This document shows, one piece after another, positions 45,340-58,395 of a stretch of DNA of 64,000 nucleotides. The DNA comes from Callorhinus ursinus (taxonomy: Eukaryota > Chordata > Mammalia > Carnivora > Otariidae). Numbering within the stretch: the stretch's first letter is position 1; every line of letters starts with the position of its first letter. The translations under genes were made by a program, and so were the position numbers. The notes under the pieces were generated by a model. The model was not told the DNA's origin. It did no database searches and was given only the letters and a program-made list of their open reading frames with translations. The stretch is taken from positions 2,544,074-2,608,073 of the forward strand of contig NW_020313168.1 of NCBI RefSeq assembly GCF_003265705.1, in the 5' to 3' direction.

Positions 45340-45540
45340 AATTTAGACAAAGTGGCTTGAAAATAGGCCACTCGGTCTCTGTCTATGATAATACATCTGC
45401 TTGACAGGTCAGAAGCCACCGCAGCTCTCCCATCAGCAATTTGACACTGAACAAAATAGGGCGCTTTTTATTTTGAGTCGTTGGAGAGAATGGCTTAGTG
45501 ATTTTCCAAGTTGATGTTTGGGTGCTGAAATCAGGATGCT
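45340..45540. promoter_or_regulatory. AT-rich conserved-looking island downstream of the gene
   Basis: Unique block with gtctatgataatacatctgc, ttgacaggtcagaa, cagcaatttgacactgaaca, ggcgctttttattttgagtc. No repeat family recognised. Enhancer-like composition only. Confidence 0.28.
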
Positions 45541-48027
45541 GCAGCAGGGGTCGAGTGCCGCGGACCGGGGACAGCAGCCCCTCGGGTTCAGAACCCCCTC
45601 AAGCCAGGAGAGACACGTGCAGTGCAACAAAATGGGAAGCCTTCCCCAAGGACCAGATGTGAGGTCTACTGATAAAGTTCATTGATTCCTGGCCATGACT
45701 ACGCACAATAGAAAAAGATACCAAGGGTCCTTGTGGCCACAAGTTCGTGATGAGTGAGCTCAATGGTCCGGCAGTTTTAAAATCTAATGGTAGAAAACGG
45801 CGATGGGCGAGGGCCGGGGAGTCCTTCCGGGGTGGGAGGTCAGAGCTTTGGATCGGGCTCACTGGACACCTGTGGTCAGAATCCGGACGCCAGCTTTGAG
45901 AAGTCAGGTGGAAGATTCTGAGAGGGTTACCCCCGAGTGGCTGACCCCTCAGTGTCCCACCACTCTGCCTTCAGGAACTGTGTGGACTCCTGGTGTGCAG
46001 TTCGGTGTTGGTGGGGGAAGCCTGTCCCCCACTGGGCTCCTCACCCGACAAGGCGCACAAGTGCAGGATGGGTTTGGGGGGACAGGCTGGAGTGCTCTGG
46101 CTTTCTGTGTTAGCTCAACTGGAAGCCAGCTTTCGGATACACGGTCCCAGTGTCCTGCAAAAGGAAACCCAAGTATCCTTGACAAACAACTAGCTGAGTC
46201 CAAAAACCAACCAGGAGCAAAGAGTGTGGGGTGGGTGGCAGACGGGGTGACCCTTGATGGCATCCCCCCCCAGGGGGCAGTTCCCAGGTATCTGGCCCCA
46301 CCCTCTATTCTGCCCACCTCTGTCCTTACAGGAAAACTTGAGAAGGAAAGTGCCGGTGACCCCCAGACCCTCTGGGCAGGTGCCCTCTGGGAGAATTCCA
46401 GCCACCTACCCAAATAGCAGGGTCAGTCCTATTTCCAAGCATGTTCTTTCAGAGCGCTTGCGTCTTCTCGTTGTGCTGATAAATCCCCAGGTTCTGTGAA
46501 ATGATTAATTTAGATGGGAATTTCCCCCAGTTCTTGGTCTTACTGCACAGCTGGGCTACATGGCCACCTGAGCCAGGCAGATATATAGGGGTGAACTTTT
46601 AGGTCACAGAGCCGGCCAACCTGAAGCAGAGTGGCGAGGAGGGGGTGGGGGGTGTCTGGGGTGAGGGTATTTCCAGGGGAAGTGGACTCTTTGCTTTGCA
46701 GGGGGTTGAGATAGAGAAACTAGTTCATCTACATTGTGCCTGGGATGCACACCTCACTGCTATTGACAGGGATGGGGTCTTTCAGGGTGCATGAGGCCCA
46801 GAAGCTGGACTCCAGTTAGGGCAGGTAGAAAGAGGCGCTGCCCCCACGGGGTCGTCTTCAGGTGACTGCGGGTGGGACGGCTCAGCAAGGCTGGGACTGG
46901 GTCCCCCTCACTTCTAGCCTGCAGCTTCCCCAGCCCTCCTCATCTCCCCTCCTCGGTGAAGGATTCTGCAGATAAGAGTCTTACCTGTAGGACCACTGCC
47001 CTCCGCCCTCTGGGCCAGACTGCAGCCTCCAGGGCAGCCCCGGAGAGTTCCCAGGTCCCGGAAAGGATGGGAGGCTTACAGTCTGGAATGCAGTTCTTGG
47101 TTCCCTGCACAGACTCGGCCGGAATGCCAAGGTCAGCTTGTAGAGTGGGCTCCTGGCCCCCCACAATCTGGTTAATGATTAGAAGGGACACTGCTCCAGA
47201 AAGAGTCCCACAGACCCCTGTGACTTCCGTACCCCCAGCCGTGGATGGGTACCTAGGAGATCTCGGAGGACCAGACAGGACTGGAACCCCCCTCCCCGAG
47301 GGGTGTTTTCCTTTCTAGAAAGCAAGTTCCAAAGCCCTAGACACCAGGTAGCTTGGTCACCAGGCTGCCCCTGCGTCCCCCAGCTCCTCCGCTGTCCTCA
47401 TGAAGCCGGGTGCAGACCTGGCCGTGGGATCCAGCCGCACGGTCACGTCCCTGCAAAGCCTGGGCCTCTCACCGGGTATTGCCGCCCCCTCTGCCCCAGG
47501 ACGGAGGCAGGAGGGCGGACACTCACGTCCCTGCCTCGGCCCACTGGCCTCCCAGAGCCTCCCACCCACTCCAGCCCTTGGGAGCTAGGGTCCCCGCGCG
47601 GCCAGCCCCACTGGGGCCCAGGGCACGAGGAGGCACGTGTGGGCACAGTGGGGCCACTCGACCTCAAAAATAATCCTCTGCACTGATTCCCATTTCCCTA
47701 GAAGCGCCCGCACCACTCGGAGCTATCCCATTTTCTGTAGAAGGGGCTTTGTTGCTGTGTCTTTTGATTTCACACCCAGCGGGCCTTTTCTCCGCGTGGG
47801 GATCCGCGCCGCCGCCAGCCGGGTGTACACTCAGAGCCCCCATGTGGGCAGGGAGGGGCACCGAGGGGGGCGGCGCCCAGGACAGGAGCTGGGGGGCTCC
47901 TGGGGGGAGACCACTCAGGGAATGGAGGGGATGTGAGGGGTGGGAGGGCTCCGGGAAGAGGGGGGAGGGGAAGGGGAAAGGAGGGGCTGCCCCCGACACC
48001 CCCACCTCTCCCACCCCCGGGCCCACC

Positions 48028-48125
48028 GATCTAATCATATCAGGTGTGCTCCAGATAAATATTAATAACCCAGTAACAGAGGGAATTTGGGAGAATCTAA
48101 TTAAAAGGACACTGTGCAAGCTGGC
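48028..48125. promoter_or_regulatory. Short AT-rich conserved-looking island
   Basis: ctaatcatatcaggtgtgct, ccagataaatattaataacc, gagaatctaattaaaaggac, between GC-rich flanks. Contains CAGGTG (E-box), AGATAA (GATA), TATTAAT and TAATTA. Confidence 0.3.
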
Positions 48126-49369
48126 AGCCTTGCCAAAGAGTCAACCCCAGCGAAACCCGAGGGCCAGAAGAAGAAAACACACTGAACCCCCAGGAGGCTC
48201 TGGAAAGGAAGGTGCACGGCCACACCTACAGGAGAGTTCTGCGCGCCGACCTGCCCCCGGCACACCTGCCGAGGGCAGGAGGCTGGGACAGACCAAGCCT
48301 CTGGCAGGGTGGGCGTCTGGCCCCAGTGCCCTCCGAGCACCCTGGCCTCCGGCTTGGCCCCCGCATCCCTCCCAGCCCCGCCCCTGGGAGCCAGCCTAAG
48401 GCTAGGGCACCTCGGCCCGCGCCCCAGAGACCTGGCCCCTCGCTCCTCTGCCCACTCAGCCTTCCCCTTGGTGTCCGTCTGTACACAGCTGACAGTCTCT
48501 GTGCAAACCAAACATGCACCATGCCCCTCACCCTCCTCCAGAGACCTTGGAAGAGCCCCCGGGGACCTGGACTTCCCTGAGCGCCGGGGTGCGGCCTGTC
48601 AGTAAGGCCCACAGCCCTGACCTCCCCCTGCAGGGTCAGGCCCCACCGTGAGAGCTGCCCATGCTCACCTTGGGTAAATCCTCCTCCGAGTCCAGAGTTG
48701 GGCCCCAGCCATGGCCCCGGAGCCTGGCCAATACCCCTTGTCATGAGGACTCACGGCTCCCGGGCCCCTTTTCTCTTGAAATCAAGATTTTGGAGGGGTC
48801 CCTCATGTGAGTCAATGGTGCTCTTTGGCCCTTGGTCGACTTGGCTTGGTCCAGCTGGAGCGGGAGGAGCCAGACTGCAGGGCAGCCGTGGACGACGACG
48901 AGGCATGCTCTGAGTGCAGCCGCGGTACCCCCTGGGCTCCTCCATCCAGCAGCCCGCCCACCCTCCCTCGGGCCCCCGGCCCTGGCCCTGGACAGGCAGG
49001 CACCTGGGCTTCTGGACCTGACCAGCAGCAGCTTTCTTCTGTGCTTGGAGTAAATGGGCCTCCCTGTCCAGTCGGTGTTGCCCCTGTGACTCTCTGCAAG
49101 AGAAGCGCCTGGCAGGGGTGGGGCACTGCTGACCTGTCCCCTGGCAGTGAGGAGCCTTCCCTGGGGAGGCCGGCAACTCCAGGCTGGGTTCCACCCTCCA
49201 GGCCACGTCCTGTTGCCTGGAATGCCCCCCAGAATGGAGAACTCGCCACCTGCCAGCAACGCTACTTGGCCCGGACACAGAGAACCCAGCGCGGGCGAGG
49301 CAGGCCCGGGGGGGTGGGCTCGTGAATCCCAGGGGCCCAGCATTCGCGTCACCTACCTGCAGGACCTTT

Positions 49370-49515
49370 CCGTGTAGCATGGCCCTCAATTCTCACAGCA
49401 GCCAGATGGGGGCGGTGCTGGTTTGACCTAGTTCTTAGAGGGGGAAACAGAGAGGTTAAGTCATTGGCCTAAGGTCACTCAGCAAGTGCCCAGGTCTTTC
49501 TGATTCTTCTTTCCC
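49370..49515 (-). mobile_element. MIR remnant
   Basis: Reverse MIR: ctcacagcagccagatgg, gggaaacagagaggttaagt, cctaaggtcactcagcaagt. Confidence 0.75.
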
Positions 49516-50227
49516 CATGCTTGGATAGTGTCTGGCCAAGGGCGTTGGACTGTCCTTCCCCAGGGAGGGGACACACTGAGCACTGTCCAGACAGGACCTT
49601 GAGTCTCTGTTTACTGAGACCTGACCTGAGCCACCCATTCTCTCCCTGGAATTTCCCTCATGCCCTCCCAGGCAGTGAGGAGCAGGCCGTGGGCACTGAA
49701 CTTGCTGTGTGACCTCAGGCGGAGGCCTCCCCGTCTCTAGGCCCTTGTGACAGTGCAGGACACTTCTATGACACACACAGAAGTGTGATCCCGAGCCAGA
49801 GGACAGAGGCCCCCGGCCCTTAGAGGGGCTCACCGGCCTCGCCTCCCCTGCTGGAACCGCAGCCCCCAGCAGGGGGAAGCCCGCGAGCCCCCTTCAGACC
49901 ACCCAGGCTGCGGAGGGCCAGCTCCCAGCGCTGCTCACAGGCGGCTGCTGAGAGACCGCACAGGCTCCAAGCCCCATGAGCAGGGACCCAGCAGGTGGGA
50001 TGCACCACGGGGCTGGGTCCTTCGGTGCGGGGAGGGGGCAGGGGCCTGGTGACAAGGGGCAGCTCTGATGGAAGGGGGGGCCACTAGCTTCAGAGTCCCC
50101 CTTGGGGCAGAGAGAGTGGTTCTGAGAAAAGGGGAAAGAGGATGGGCCCCCCGGGAACCCAGCGGTCCCAGGGGGCAGAAGCGGGGACAGGGCCCGGCAG
50201 CGAGGAGTCCATTCTGAAGGAACAGAG

Positions 50228-50450
50228 GCGATGCTTCACACCCGCCCTGCGGCGGGGGGTGCCGTGGGGGCGTGCCGCGGGGTGTTCCGCAGGGGGGGTA
50301 CCATTGGGCCGTGCCGCGGGGGCGGGTGCCTCGGGGGGTGCCGCAGGAGGCGCGGGGGCGGGGGGGGGGGAGTGGGCCGCGGGAGGCATGCCGTGGGGGG
50401 GGGGGCGCCGCGAGCGGTGCTGCGGGGGTGCGGAGTGAGAGCTCGGGCTC
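50228..50450. repeat. GC-rich degenerate minisatellite with long G runs
   Basis: Imperfect repeats of ggggtgccgcgggggcgtgc-like units with runs of 6 to 13 G. CpG-rich, strong G-quadruplex potential on +. The small open frames (Gly/Arg/Ala) across it are composition artefacts. A direct repeat ggttgggtcctcagctctaa, acacgggg occurs twice just after (about 50468-50520). Confidence 0.8.
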
Positions 50451-52017
50451 TGTCGCAGGCCTCCCGGGGTTGGGTCCTCAGCTCTAACACGGGGTTGGGT
50501 CCTCAGCTCTAACACGGGGCTCTCAGCGCCCCGCGCCGGGAGACTAGCAGCAGCCTGTTGTACAGCAAACTCCCAGGCCAGGTAAAGGATGTGTTTTCAG
50601 ACAAGAAAGGAGGGGAAGGGGAGCTGCTCACCCGCAGAAGTGTCACAGACAGATTGGGAGCCACGGGACAGGCTGCTGGCGGCACTCCGCCCCTCCCCCA
50701 CACAGCCTCTCCCCAGCGCCCCACCCCCGCCCCTGCCCTCTCAGGACCCGGTGGGGCCAGGAAGGGGGAGACCCGGGCTGCCTGACAGATGCTCGTCACA
50801 AAAACTCACCCAGCAAATACACAGGAAGCTTGACAAGCTCTGCTGGTGGCAGGAGGGGCCCCCAGGGAGCGCGTGAGCTGGGGGCGGGGGCGGGCAGCAG
50901 GCGGGGAGGGCCCAGCCAGGCCGCAGGAGTGCCTCTCCCCACCATCAGAATCTGAACCCAGGCCTGCACCCTTGCCTTAAGGGGGCCCGCATCCCAGGTA
51001 TAGGACTCCTGCTCGGGGCAGGAACACAGAAGGGGGGTAGGGGGCTCTGTGGGGTCCTGGCCCTGGAGACTTTTTAAAACTGGGAGTGCCTGCAAATACA
51101 GCGTACGGAACATGGCCAATGGCATTGTAATAGCATTGTGGGGTGACAGATGGTGACCCTCGTGGTGAGCACAGCGTAACATAGAGACTTATCAAATCCC
51201 TGCCTTCTACACCTGAGATGGGGTTGCCTGGACCCCTCCCAGATGTGCAGGGAAACGGGGTGGGACCTGTCTGTCTGAAGGTCTCCTGGAGCCTCGAGTA
51301 GACACCCAACCCTCTCCTCTAAGGGACTGCTCCCTGTTGAAGCCCAGAGTGCCCCCCCGCCCCTTCTTTGTCTCCCACCCCACCCTCGGGCTGACCTCCA
51401 AGCCTGTAGAGGTGCCTGAAGAAGGGTTTCCAGCACCCAGCCCCTGGGTGTTCTAGGGGGCACAGGGAGGTACCCACCCTCCTCTCTGGGGAGGCACTGG
51501 GACCCTGGTGGTGGAGCCTGGCAGGAGCATCGGGCACCCTAGGGCTCTTCCCTCACCCTCCCCCCGCCCCGCCTTGCTTTTATAGTCTGGAAACCACAGA
51601 AGGAGAAGCTTCCTGCATCTGCAAGCTTAGAACTTGGCAGATACACAGACTTGCAGATTTTCTAAAGTGCTGAGTTGGTGTGGCCATGAATGTCTCACAC
51701 CTTAGAACAGAAGAACCAGAGTCCTCAGCAGCCCCCAGGTCAGACCTGTCAGACCTGCCCTGCCCGCCCCACCCTTTCCCCGCCCCACCCTTTCCGCCTT
51801 CTTTGGAGCCTCGGATGCCCTCTCCCGGATCTGAGCACGCGCAGGCCTAGTGCTGGACCAGGCGGCCCTCACCTGCGCTCTGCAGAACCCAGCCAGGCCT
51901 GAAGGCCCAGCCCAGCTGTCACTGCATGCCTGCCATGGGAGCGGCCCCTTCCTCTCATTCACGGTGACCCCCCACACCCCCCTGCAGCTCCAGCCAGGTC
52001 CATATGGAGAGCAGTGT

Positions 52018-52076
52018 AGGGAGGGGGGGGGAACCAGGGCAGGGGAGGGGGGGGGGGGGAGGCGGGGGGAGGCGGG
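52018..52076. repeat. G-run cluster
   Basis: Runs of 8 and 11 G separated by short spacers (gaaccagggcagggga, aggcggggggaggcggg). Predicted quadruplex-forming; such runs are also prone to sequencing error. Confidence 0.75.
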
Positions 52077-52689
52077 CAACAGTTCTGAGGTCGTCTCCCA
52101 CTGGGATCCCAGTGCCGCCTCATGTTCAGGCAGCACGGGACCCCCCTAATGGGAACTCTGGCTCCAGGACGCCCCCACAGCTGGGGCCAAGGAGAGGCTT
52201 GCATTTGAATCCCGAATCCCTACAACGTTCTGCTGGGGGGCCAATGGGCACATCATGGGGTCCCTCAGAGCCTGAGTGCGGCCACCAGGCCCCCGTCCGG
52301 TTCTGCTTCCCAGAGCTGGCTGGTCTGCCCCATACCCATCAGATCCCAGCCCTCCATGGGGACCGGTCACACAGGGGCCTGGCCCCTGGCCCCCACACCT
52401 AGGGCTGTACCTGGCCTGCATCAGCGTCATAATGTTTGCTGGATAGTAAATTAATAAACAAGGGCCCCTCCCTGATGGTCAGCAAATACTGTCGGAATGA
52501 AGGAACGTCACTACCAACACGGACGCATGTCAGAGTACACAGACCATAAAAGAGGCTGTGACAAGTGCCGAAGGGGCCCATGAGATGAGGTCCCCGAGCA
52601 CGGAGGCCGCTCTGCAGGTCACCGAGGGCTGCGCGGGGAAGATGAGAAGCTTTCTGCTTGAGAACATTCTCACTGCCCTCTGGACTCTG

Positions 52690-52890
52690 AACACTGTGGG
52701 TCCCTTTGTTCCCATCCAGGCCTCCCCCTCGCTGGGTGACCTTGGCCAAGTCACTGAGCTTCTCTGAATCTCCCTCGGCCCACCTGTAACTCGCAGACAC
52801 TCACAACCCTCACCTCCAACGCTCCTGGGGGAATTCTCTGAGAAGTGTGGGTACCACATAAAGCATGTCACCTGTGCCGGGCCTGTTAGA
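52690..52890 (+). mobile_element. MIR remnant
   Basis: ctgggtgaccttggccaagt, cactgagcttctctgaatct and ccacctgtaactcgc follow the sense MIR core. Confidence 0.65.
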
Positions 52891-53409
52891 AGCCCTCACA
52901 CCGCAGCCTGGTCATCAGGGTCCGCCTGACAGGAGGGTGCGCAGCTGCAGGGGAGAGTGGAGCGGAGCGAGGCTTGCCCGGCCTTAGCTCGTCCCCAGCT
53001 CAGCGGCCCCGCACTCTGGGCCTCACCCACCCAGGGCTCAGGGCCTGCCCCACGGCAAGGGTGACAGGCCAAGACCCTCGGCCTGCCCTCCGTCCCCTGC
53101 TTGTCCGCCCTCCCTGCACCCTGCAGGCGGGCAGTTCCTGGACCATCTCATCCACGTAGTGAGTCTATGGAGCATCTAGTCACCCGGCCTGACTGTGGCC
53201 AGAGTGATGTGACTGTGGCAGTTTGGTCTTAGCAGGCTGAGGTGGGAGAGGTGGTGGCAGAGGAAGAGGGTGTCCCTGGAGCCCCATGGGGGACTTGGAA
53301 TAAGGGGGTCCTGGGTTTCTGGGCCACAGTGGTTAGCATACATGGTGAGGGGCTTGGACTGAAGTGAATGCTTTTGGGGCCCCACACGTGGTGGGGACCC
53401 AGGCACGCG

Positions 53410-53530
53410 CTGTCAGTGACTCCTCCTAGTGCCACATAAGAAGGGCTATTATTGTCCCCATTTTCTAGATTAGAAAACCAAGGCACAGGGAGGTTCTGTG
53501 ACCTGTATGCGGGTCACTTGGACCGGGACT
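53410..53530 (-). mobile_element. MIR remnant
   Basis: Reverse MIR: ctattattgtccccattttc, tagattagaaaaccaaggca, cagggaggttctgtgacctg. Confidence 0.65.
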
Positions 53531-53998
53531 GGGTCCCCACCATCCTTCCCACCCTCACTTTCTGCCCTCCAGGCTGCTAATGCCAACGGGAGGGTGGCAG
53601 TTCAGGGGCGAGCATCCTGGGAAAGACTGACCAAGCTCGGGTCCCAGACACCCCTGCTAGCGAGCACAGAGGTGCAAGGAGGTCACCTGGCCTGGGCCCC
53701 ATTGGCACCATCAGACTATGTCCCGAGGGACAGAATGCATGAGGCCCCAAGCTCAAGGCCAGTGTTCGTCTTCCCCAAAAACCGGACCCCAAAGGGAGTC
53801 CCGGGATAAACCAGAGGCAGTGTGACATGATGGGAAACGGACACACAGCTCTGGTTCAGATGCAAGCATTTTGTCACCATCTGCATGCCTCAGTTTCCCT
53901 GCTCGGCCGACGGGGAAGAACTTAACCCCTCCCGCACAGGCTGGGTGTGAGGAGCAAGTTCTTCCTTGCAGGTCAATAAAGCAGGTGGCGCAGGACCT

Positions 53999-54062
53999 GG
54001 CTGGAGCAGGCCCTGGCTGGAGCAGGCCCTGGCTGGAGCAGGCCCTGGCGGGAGCAGGCCCT
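53999..54062. repeat. 16-bp tandem repeat, 4 copies
   Basis: Unit ggctggagcaggccct repeated four times; only the fourth copy differs, by ggcggg for ggctgg. Near-perfect copies indicate recent expansion. Confidence 0.92.
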
Positions 54063-56544
54063 CGGGGCCGCAGCTGCTGTAGAGAATTTGGACAGAGCCG
54101 TCCAGGAGGAAGCAGGCTCCATGTCCTGGCACCCGGGAAGCCAGGGGAGATGTGGGGGCACCGAGCCAGGCCCCCCCTTCCTAGGAGCCCCCGTGAAGAT
54201 GGACACGAGGGATATTGCCAAGGGGTTGGCCCGCCCGGATGCCTGGCAGAGGCCCCCAAGCCCCTGGGGGGCTACTCCTGAGCTCCAGCCCTCTGGAGCT
54301 CCGTGCTTGGCTATCTCTCGACCTTGAACTTTCTATTCTGTTCTGCAATCAGTTCAGAAAGCAGCCTTTCTAGACTCCTTTCTTATCACCGGGAAACTTC
54401 TAACACAACAATAGTTGGTTGTACTGCTCTTGCGGGTGCGGCTACATTCCTGGGCCCCCCCAAACACCCCCAGCTTTTTTTTTTTTTTTTGGTAGCTTTG
54501 GAACTATAATGATCCCATTGTGATTGGTCTGTTCAGGTGGCAGTGTGACCCTTGAATTTAGAAGCATGAAAGTGTGGTGGGGGGTGGGGAGAAGGGGGCA
54601 GAGGAGGAGGGAAGGGGCTGCCCAGAGACAACCAGTGCGACAATCAAGGGAGATCTTCAAGCAGCCCAAGGACGTGATTTTGCATCAGTCACCCGGAGAT
54701 GGCCTCACCTGGACTGTCCAGATCTAAAAATACAGTTATTTGTCAGAACACTAATGGTTGTTTGGTTTGGGGGTGGTTTTTTTTTTCAGTTATTGAGAAA
54801 GAAAATAGGTTTATAATTTTCACACACACACCCCAACCCTGAGCCAACCTGTAGGACTTAACTACCAGTAGAGTTGATAGAGATTAATGTGAACATAAAG
54901 TAACCATAGGCTGTCAGCTGTGTATCCCTGGCTGGCCACAGGCTGCCGTGGGGAGAGAGCCGGAGACCAGGGTCAGGATGGGCCCAGCCCCCGGGGGACA
55001 CCGGGCACACCAGCTTCCCACAGCTGAAGGTCTGCAAACAGGGCAGGTGAGGATCTCAGCCTGCCCGCGGAGCCCGTGGTCCACGTGGATGTGCTAGCTA
55101 CCAGCATGCATGCCCAGACTAGGCCTCAAGTTCCTGCCTCCAGTTCACCAGCCTGGGCCCCCCCCCCCGCAAGAAAGCCCCGCCCAGAGCTCCGGGTGCC
55201 ACCTGCTACCACTGTCCCCTTAGCCCAGGGGACTTCCTGCCTTCTCCGGGCTCCTGAGAAAACCCCAGGAGGCTTTTCTTAGAATGTTGGGCAGTCACTG
55301 CACATTTAGGACTTGGCAGGGGCCCCAGTGTCCGGAACAGGGAAGCAGCTCAAGTTCCAAGGCCTGGAAGCCTGGTACGATGGCCAGGAGACCAGCGGGG
55401 CCAGAGTGGTGGCAGGCGTGGACGCTGGCACCTGTCACTCGGTGGGGACCTACAGCGGGCCTCCTGCCATGCTGCTCCTCCAGGCCTCTGTCTGCAAAGG
55501 GGCCCCTCCCAGCCTCAAACCTTTCCTTTGCTGGCCAGTCTGGTTGAGGGGGGACGCAGTTCATTGGCATTTGACACCATGCCTTGGACAGAGTGGAGGC
55601 TCATGAATGGTTGTCATCACCATTGTTAAAAAAAACAAATACACTCAAAGGCATTGGTATTTGCTCTCTTCTGGGCGTTTCCCCAGCTTCTCCCAGCTCA
55701 GCCTTCCTTACGTGATCCTCCGCTAGGGAGAAGGGAGGCACGTGCAGGGCTCCCCACCTGCCCCATCTACAGACCTCAGGCCTTGGACAGCCAGTGTGCA
55801 CAAGGTCACAGAGTCCAGCCATCTGGTGGGGTCCCAGGCTACATGCCACAGGGGATCACTGGTCCCAAACTTCATTTCTGCTTGGAGACCCCTTCTGACC
55901 CCAGGATAGAGGCTCCCCAAGGCCCGTGGGACAAAACTTGGACATCAGAAGATGGCCCAGGGTCACTGTCCCCGAGTGGCAGGGCTGCCCTGCCCAGCAG
56001 AGGCCTCCGAGGGTTCGGGCTCCAGATGGACATGGCCTTGGAGAGCAACAGAGTGGCTGGGAGGGGCTGGGAAGGACCCACGACAGGGATGTACAGAGAC
56101 CGCTGGGCTGGGGCCTGGGAGCAGCCTTCCTGTGTGTGTTCGTCTGGAGAGAGACCAGGCTTGCTCTCCCATGAGCAGTGTGGGTAGGTCAGTCCAAGAA
56201 AGAACTTTCAGGTAAAGCTGTACTGTGGGGAAGGCTGTGAGCTCTCTGTCATTGTGCAGAGCCAGGCAACCTGGAGCGGGTGCTGGGTAGCATGTTCGGG
56301 GGTCTACCCAAGGACCTGTGAAGCTTGAGGAAAGGCCAAAGGTCCCAGAGCTCAGCTCAGACCTAGAGTGGGGAGCGATTCGGCCTCAGGGACAGCCAAG
56401 GGCTGAGGGAGCTCCTAGGGCCCCAAGAGAGGCTGGAAATGCATGTGTGTGACTACTGTCCCTACCTCCCCCTGGATAGCAGTGGCAGGCCACCCCTGTG
56501 GGACACTCAGAGCTGACAGGTCACCCAACCTCTTGCTAAATAAG

Positions 56545-56830
56545 TGGCAGAAAAATCCAGGCCATTTTTACAAAATAATTTTTTGAAGTGAAGTTCGCAT
56601 AACATTAAACCAATCACTTTAAAATGTACAATTCGGTGGCATTTAGCACACTCACAATGTTGTGCAACCACATCCCCCCTACCCAGTTCCAGAACATTCT
56701 CATCCCTCCAGAAGGAAACCTCGTGGCCATTAAGGAGTTTCTCCTCCTTTCCCTTCCCACAGCCCCGGGCAACCACCAGTCTGTCTCCTGCGCCTATGGA
56801 TTTGCCTATTCTGGATACTTCATATCCTAA
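56545..56830 (-). mobile_element. L1M 3' fragment
   Basis: Antisense L1 3' region: aaaatgtacaattcggtggc, cacaatgttgtgcaaccaca, ttccagaacattctcatccc, ggatttgcctattctggata. Confidence 0.85.
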
Positions 56831-57597
56831 GCCATTTTTTGTTAAAAAGAGCGAAAAGCAGATCGTGGGGACCCAGCCCCCATGTGGCTAGCCGCGTGGG
56901 CTGGGGCATGATACCTCGTATCCCTGTGTCTGTATCCTCATCTAAAAGATGGGCCTAAGAACGGCTAACGACAGGGTTGTTGTGGAGATAGAGGGGTCAG
57001 CCAGTCAGCGCGCTGAGTGCAGGGTCTGCTCCCGGAAGCCTTGGTGCGTTTTAGCTGCTGTTGGCATGGGCATCAGAGGTTGGGATGATATGGCACAAGG
57101 ACAGCTGGGACCAGGGCAAAGCAAAACCTAGAAGAGCAGACTTGTTCTCCACTGGGCACGGCTCATGCATGTAACTCTGGGCAGGTCACGTGCCTGGTCC
57201 CGGCCTGCACCTGCTCCTTCTGACTTCTGTGACATTGGGCCTCAGTTTCCCCATCTGGAGTGGGAATGCAGACCTCAGAGTGTTGGAGGGGGTAGGCCGT
57301 GGCGCCATTCTGAGCGCAGGGGATATTCAGGAAGGAATATTGTGCCCCCAAGCAGGGGTGCAGTGGGGACCAGGGGGACCCTAAGAAGCAAGGCCTGGAA
57401 GGGGTGACAGAGGGCAGGTGTCCAAGGTCACAGTGAAGGGGAGTCGAGGGAAAGAGGGCCAGGCCTGAGAGCAGGCAGGCAGGGCGCTGGCTCCTCCGGG
57501 CTGACGAGCCTTGAACAAGTGGCTGGATGCTTCCTGTCCTGGCTCCCCTTGCGGGCGATCCATCAGCTCGGCTGTTACTGTCCAGGGCGGCGAGTGG

Positions 57598-57950
57598 CCA
57601 TAAATGGGCCCGGCCCCTCCTCTGCAAGCGGCCCAGGTTTTATGTTGTAAGAACACTGTGGGGCGTCTCAAACACACCGCTAATGACAGGCATCATGAAG
57701 CAATAAAAGTGATGGGGCTGGTGGGAGGGGGCTGGCGGGAAGAGAGGGGGCCACCAGTCCCCAGCTCCCCCGGCGGTGGCGGCAGGAGCTCTCCGAGAAT
57801 TGATTAGTCTTGGACGTGCTGACCTTTTTGTTCTTGAAAAATTGCTTTTGAGCAGCTGAGGCAATAAAAGTAAATTGATTCGGAGAGAACGGAGGATGAA
57901 ATTTGCGTTAGGCGGGGAGGGGCGGATAAACGTCCCGTGACGTCAGCGCG
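57598..57950. promoter_or_regulatory. Candidate regulatory module: CArG box, GC boxes, palindromic CRE
   Basis: CCATAAATGG at 57598-57607 is a perfect SRF CArG box. GC-box-like ggcggggaggggcgg at 57911-57925 is followed by a full palindromic CRE TGACGTCA at 57938-57945. Between them lies AT-rich unique DNA (gagaattgattagtcttgga, gcaataaaagtaaattgatt). The arrangement resembles a promoter or enhancer for an unannotated non-coding transcript; direction unknown. Confidence 0.4.
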
Positions 57951-58254
57951 CCCTCCCCCCACCCCCCAGCCCCTGGGCCACAGCAGGGCAGGACCTGAGA
58001 AGCCAGGGCGCCTGGCACTGGAGGCTCAGCGGGCTGGGGCTGCCCCAGATGTTCGGGCAGAGAAATGAAACTGATAGTGGGGAAGGCGGGGATGGAGATG
58101 AGGTGAGGTGATGGGGGAGGGGCGGAAACGGGGAAAACACCAAGGGGAAAAGAGAGGGGGATTTGGGACACACATCTGGAGCCGAAAAGGAGGGAGGGAA
58201 GGAGATTAGCACCAGGTAGGGGCTCTCTCTCCGACGCACCCGTGCCCTACCACC

Positions 58255-58395
58255 TCGATGAATCCCCACAAAGCCTGATTTTTGTCCCTATTTTATAGAC
58301 TGAGGGAACTGAAGCCGGGGAGGTCAGGGAGGTCACCTGCTCAAGGTCACCCTGCTGAGAACTGGGAAAGCCCAACTGAATCCCTTGGAAGCAAG
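58255..58395 (-). mobile_element. MIR remnant
   Basis: Reverse MIR: tccctattttatagactgag, ggaactgaagc, ctgctcaaggtcaccctgct. Confidence 0.7.
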
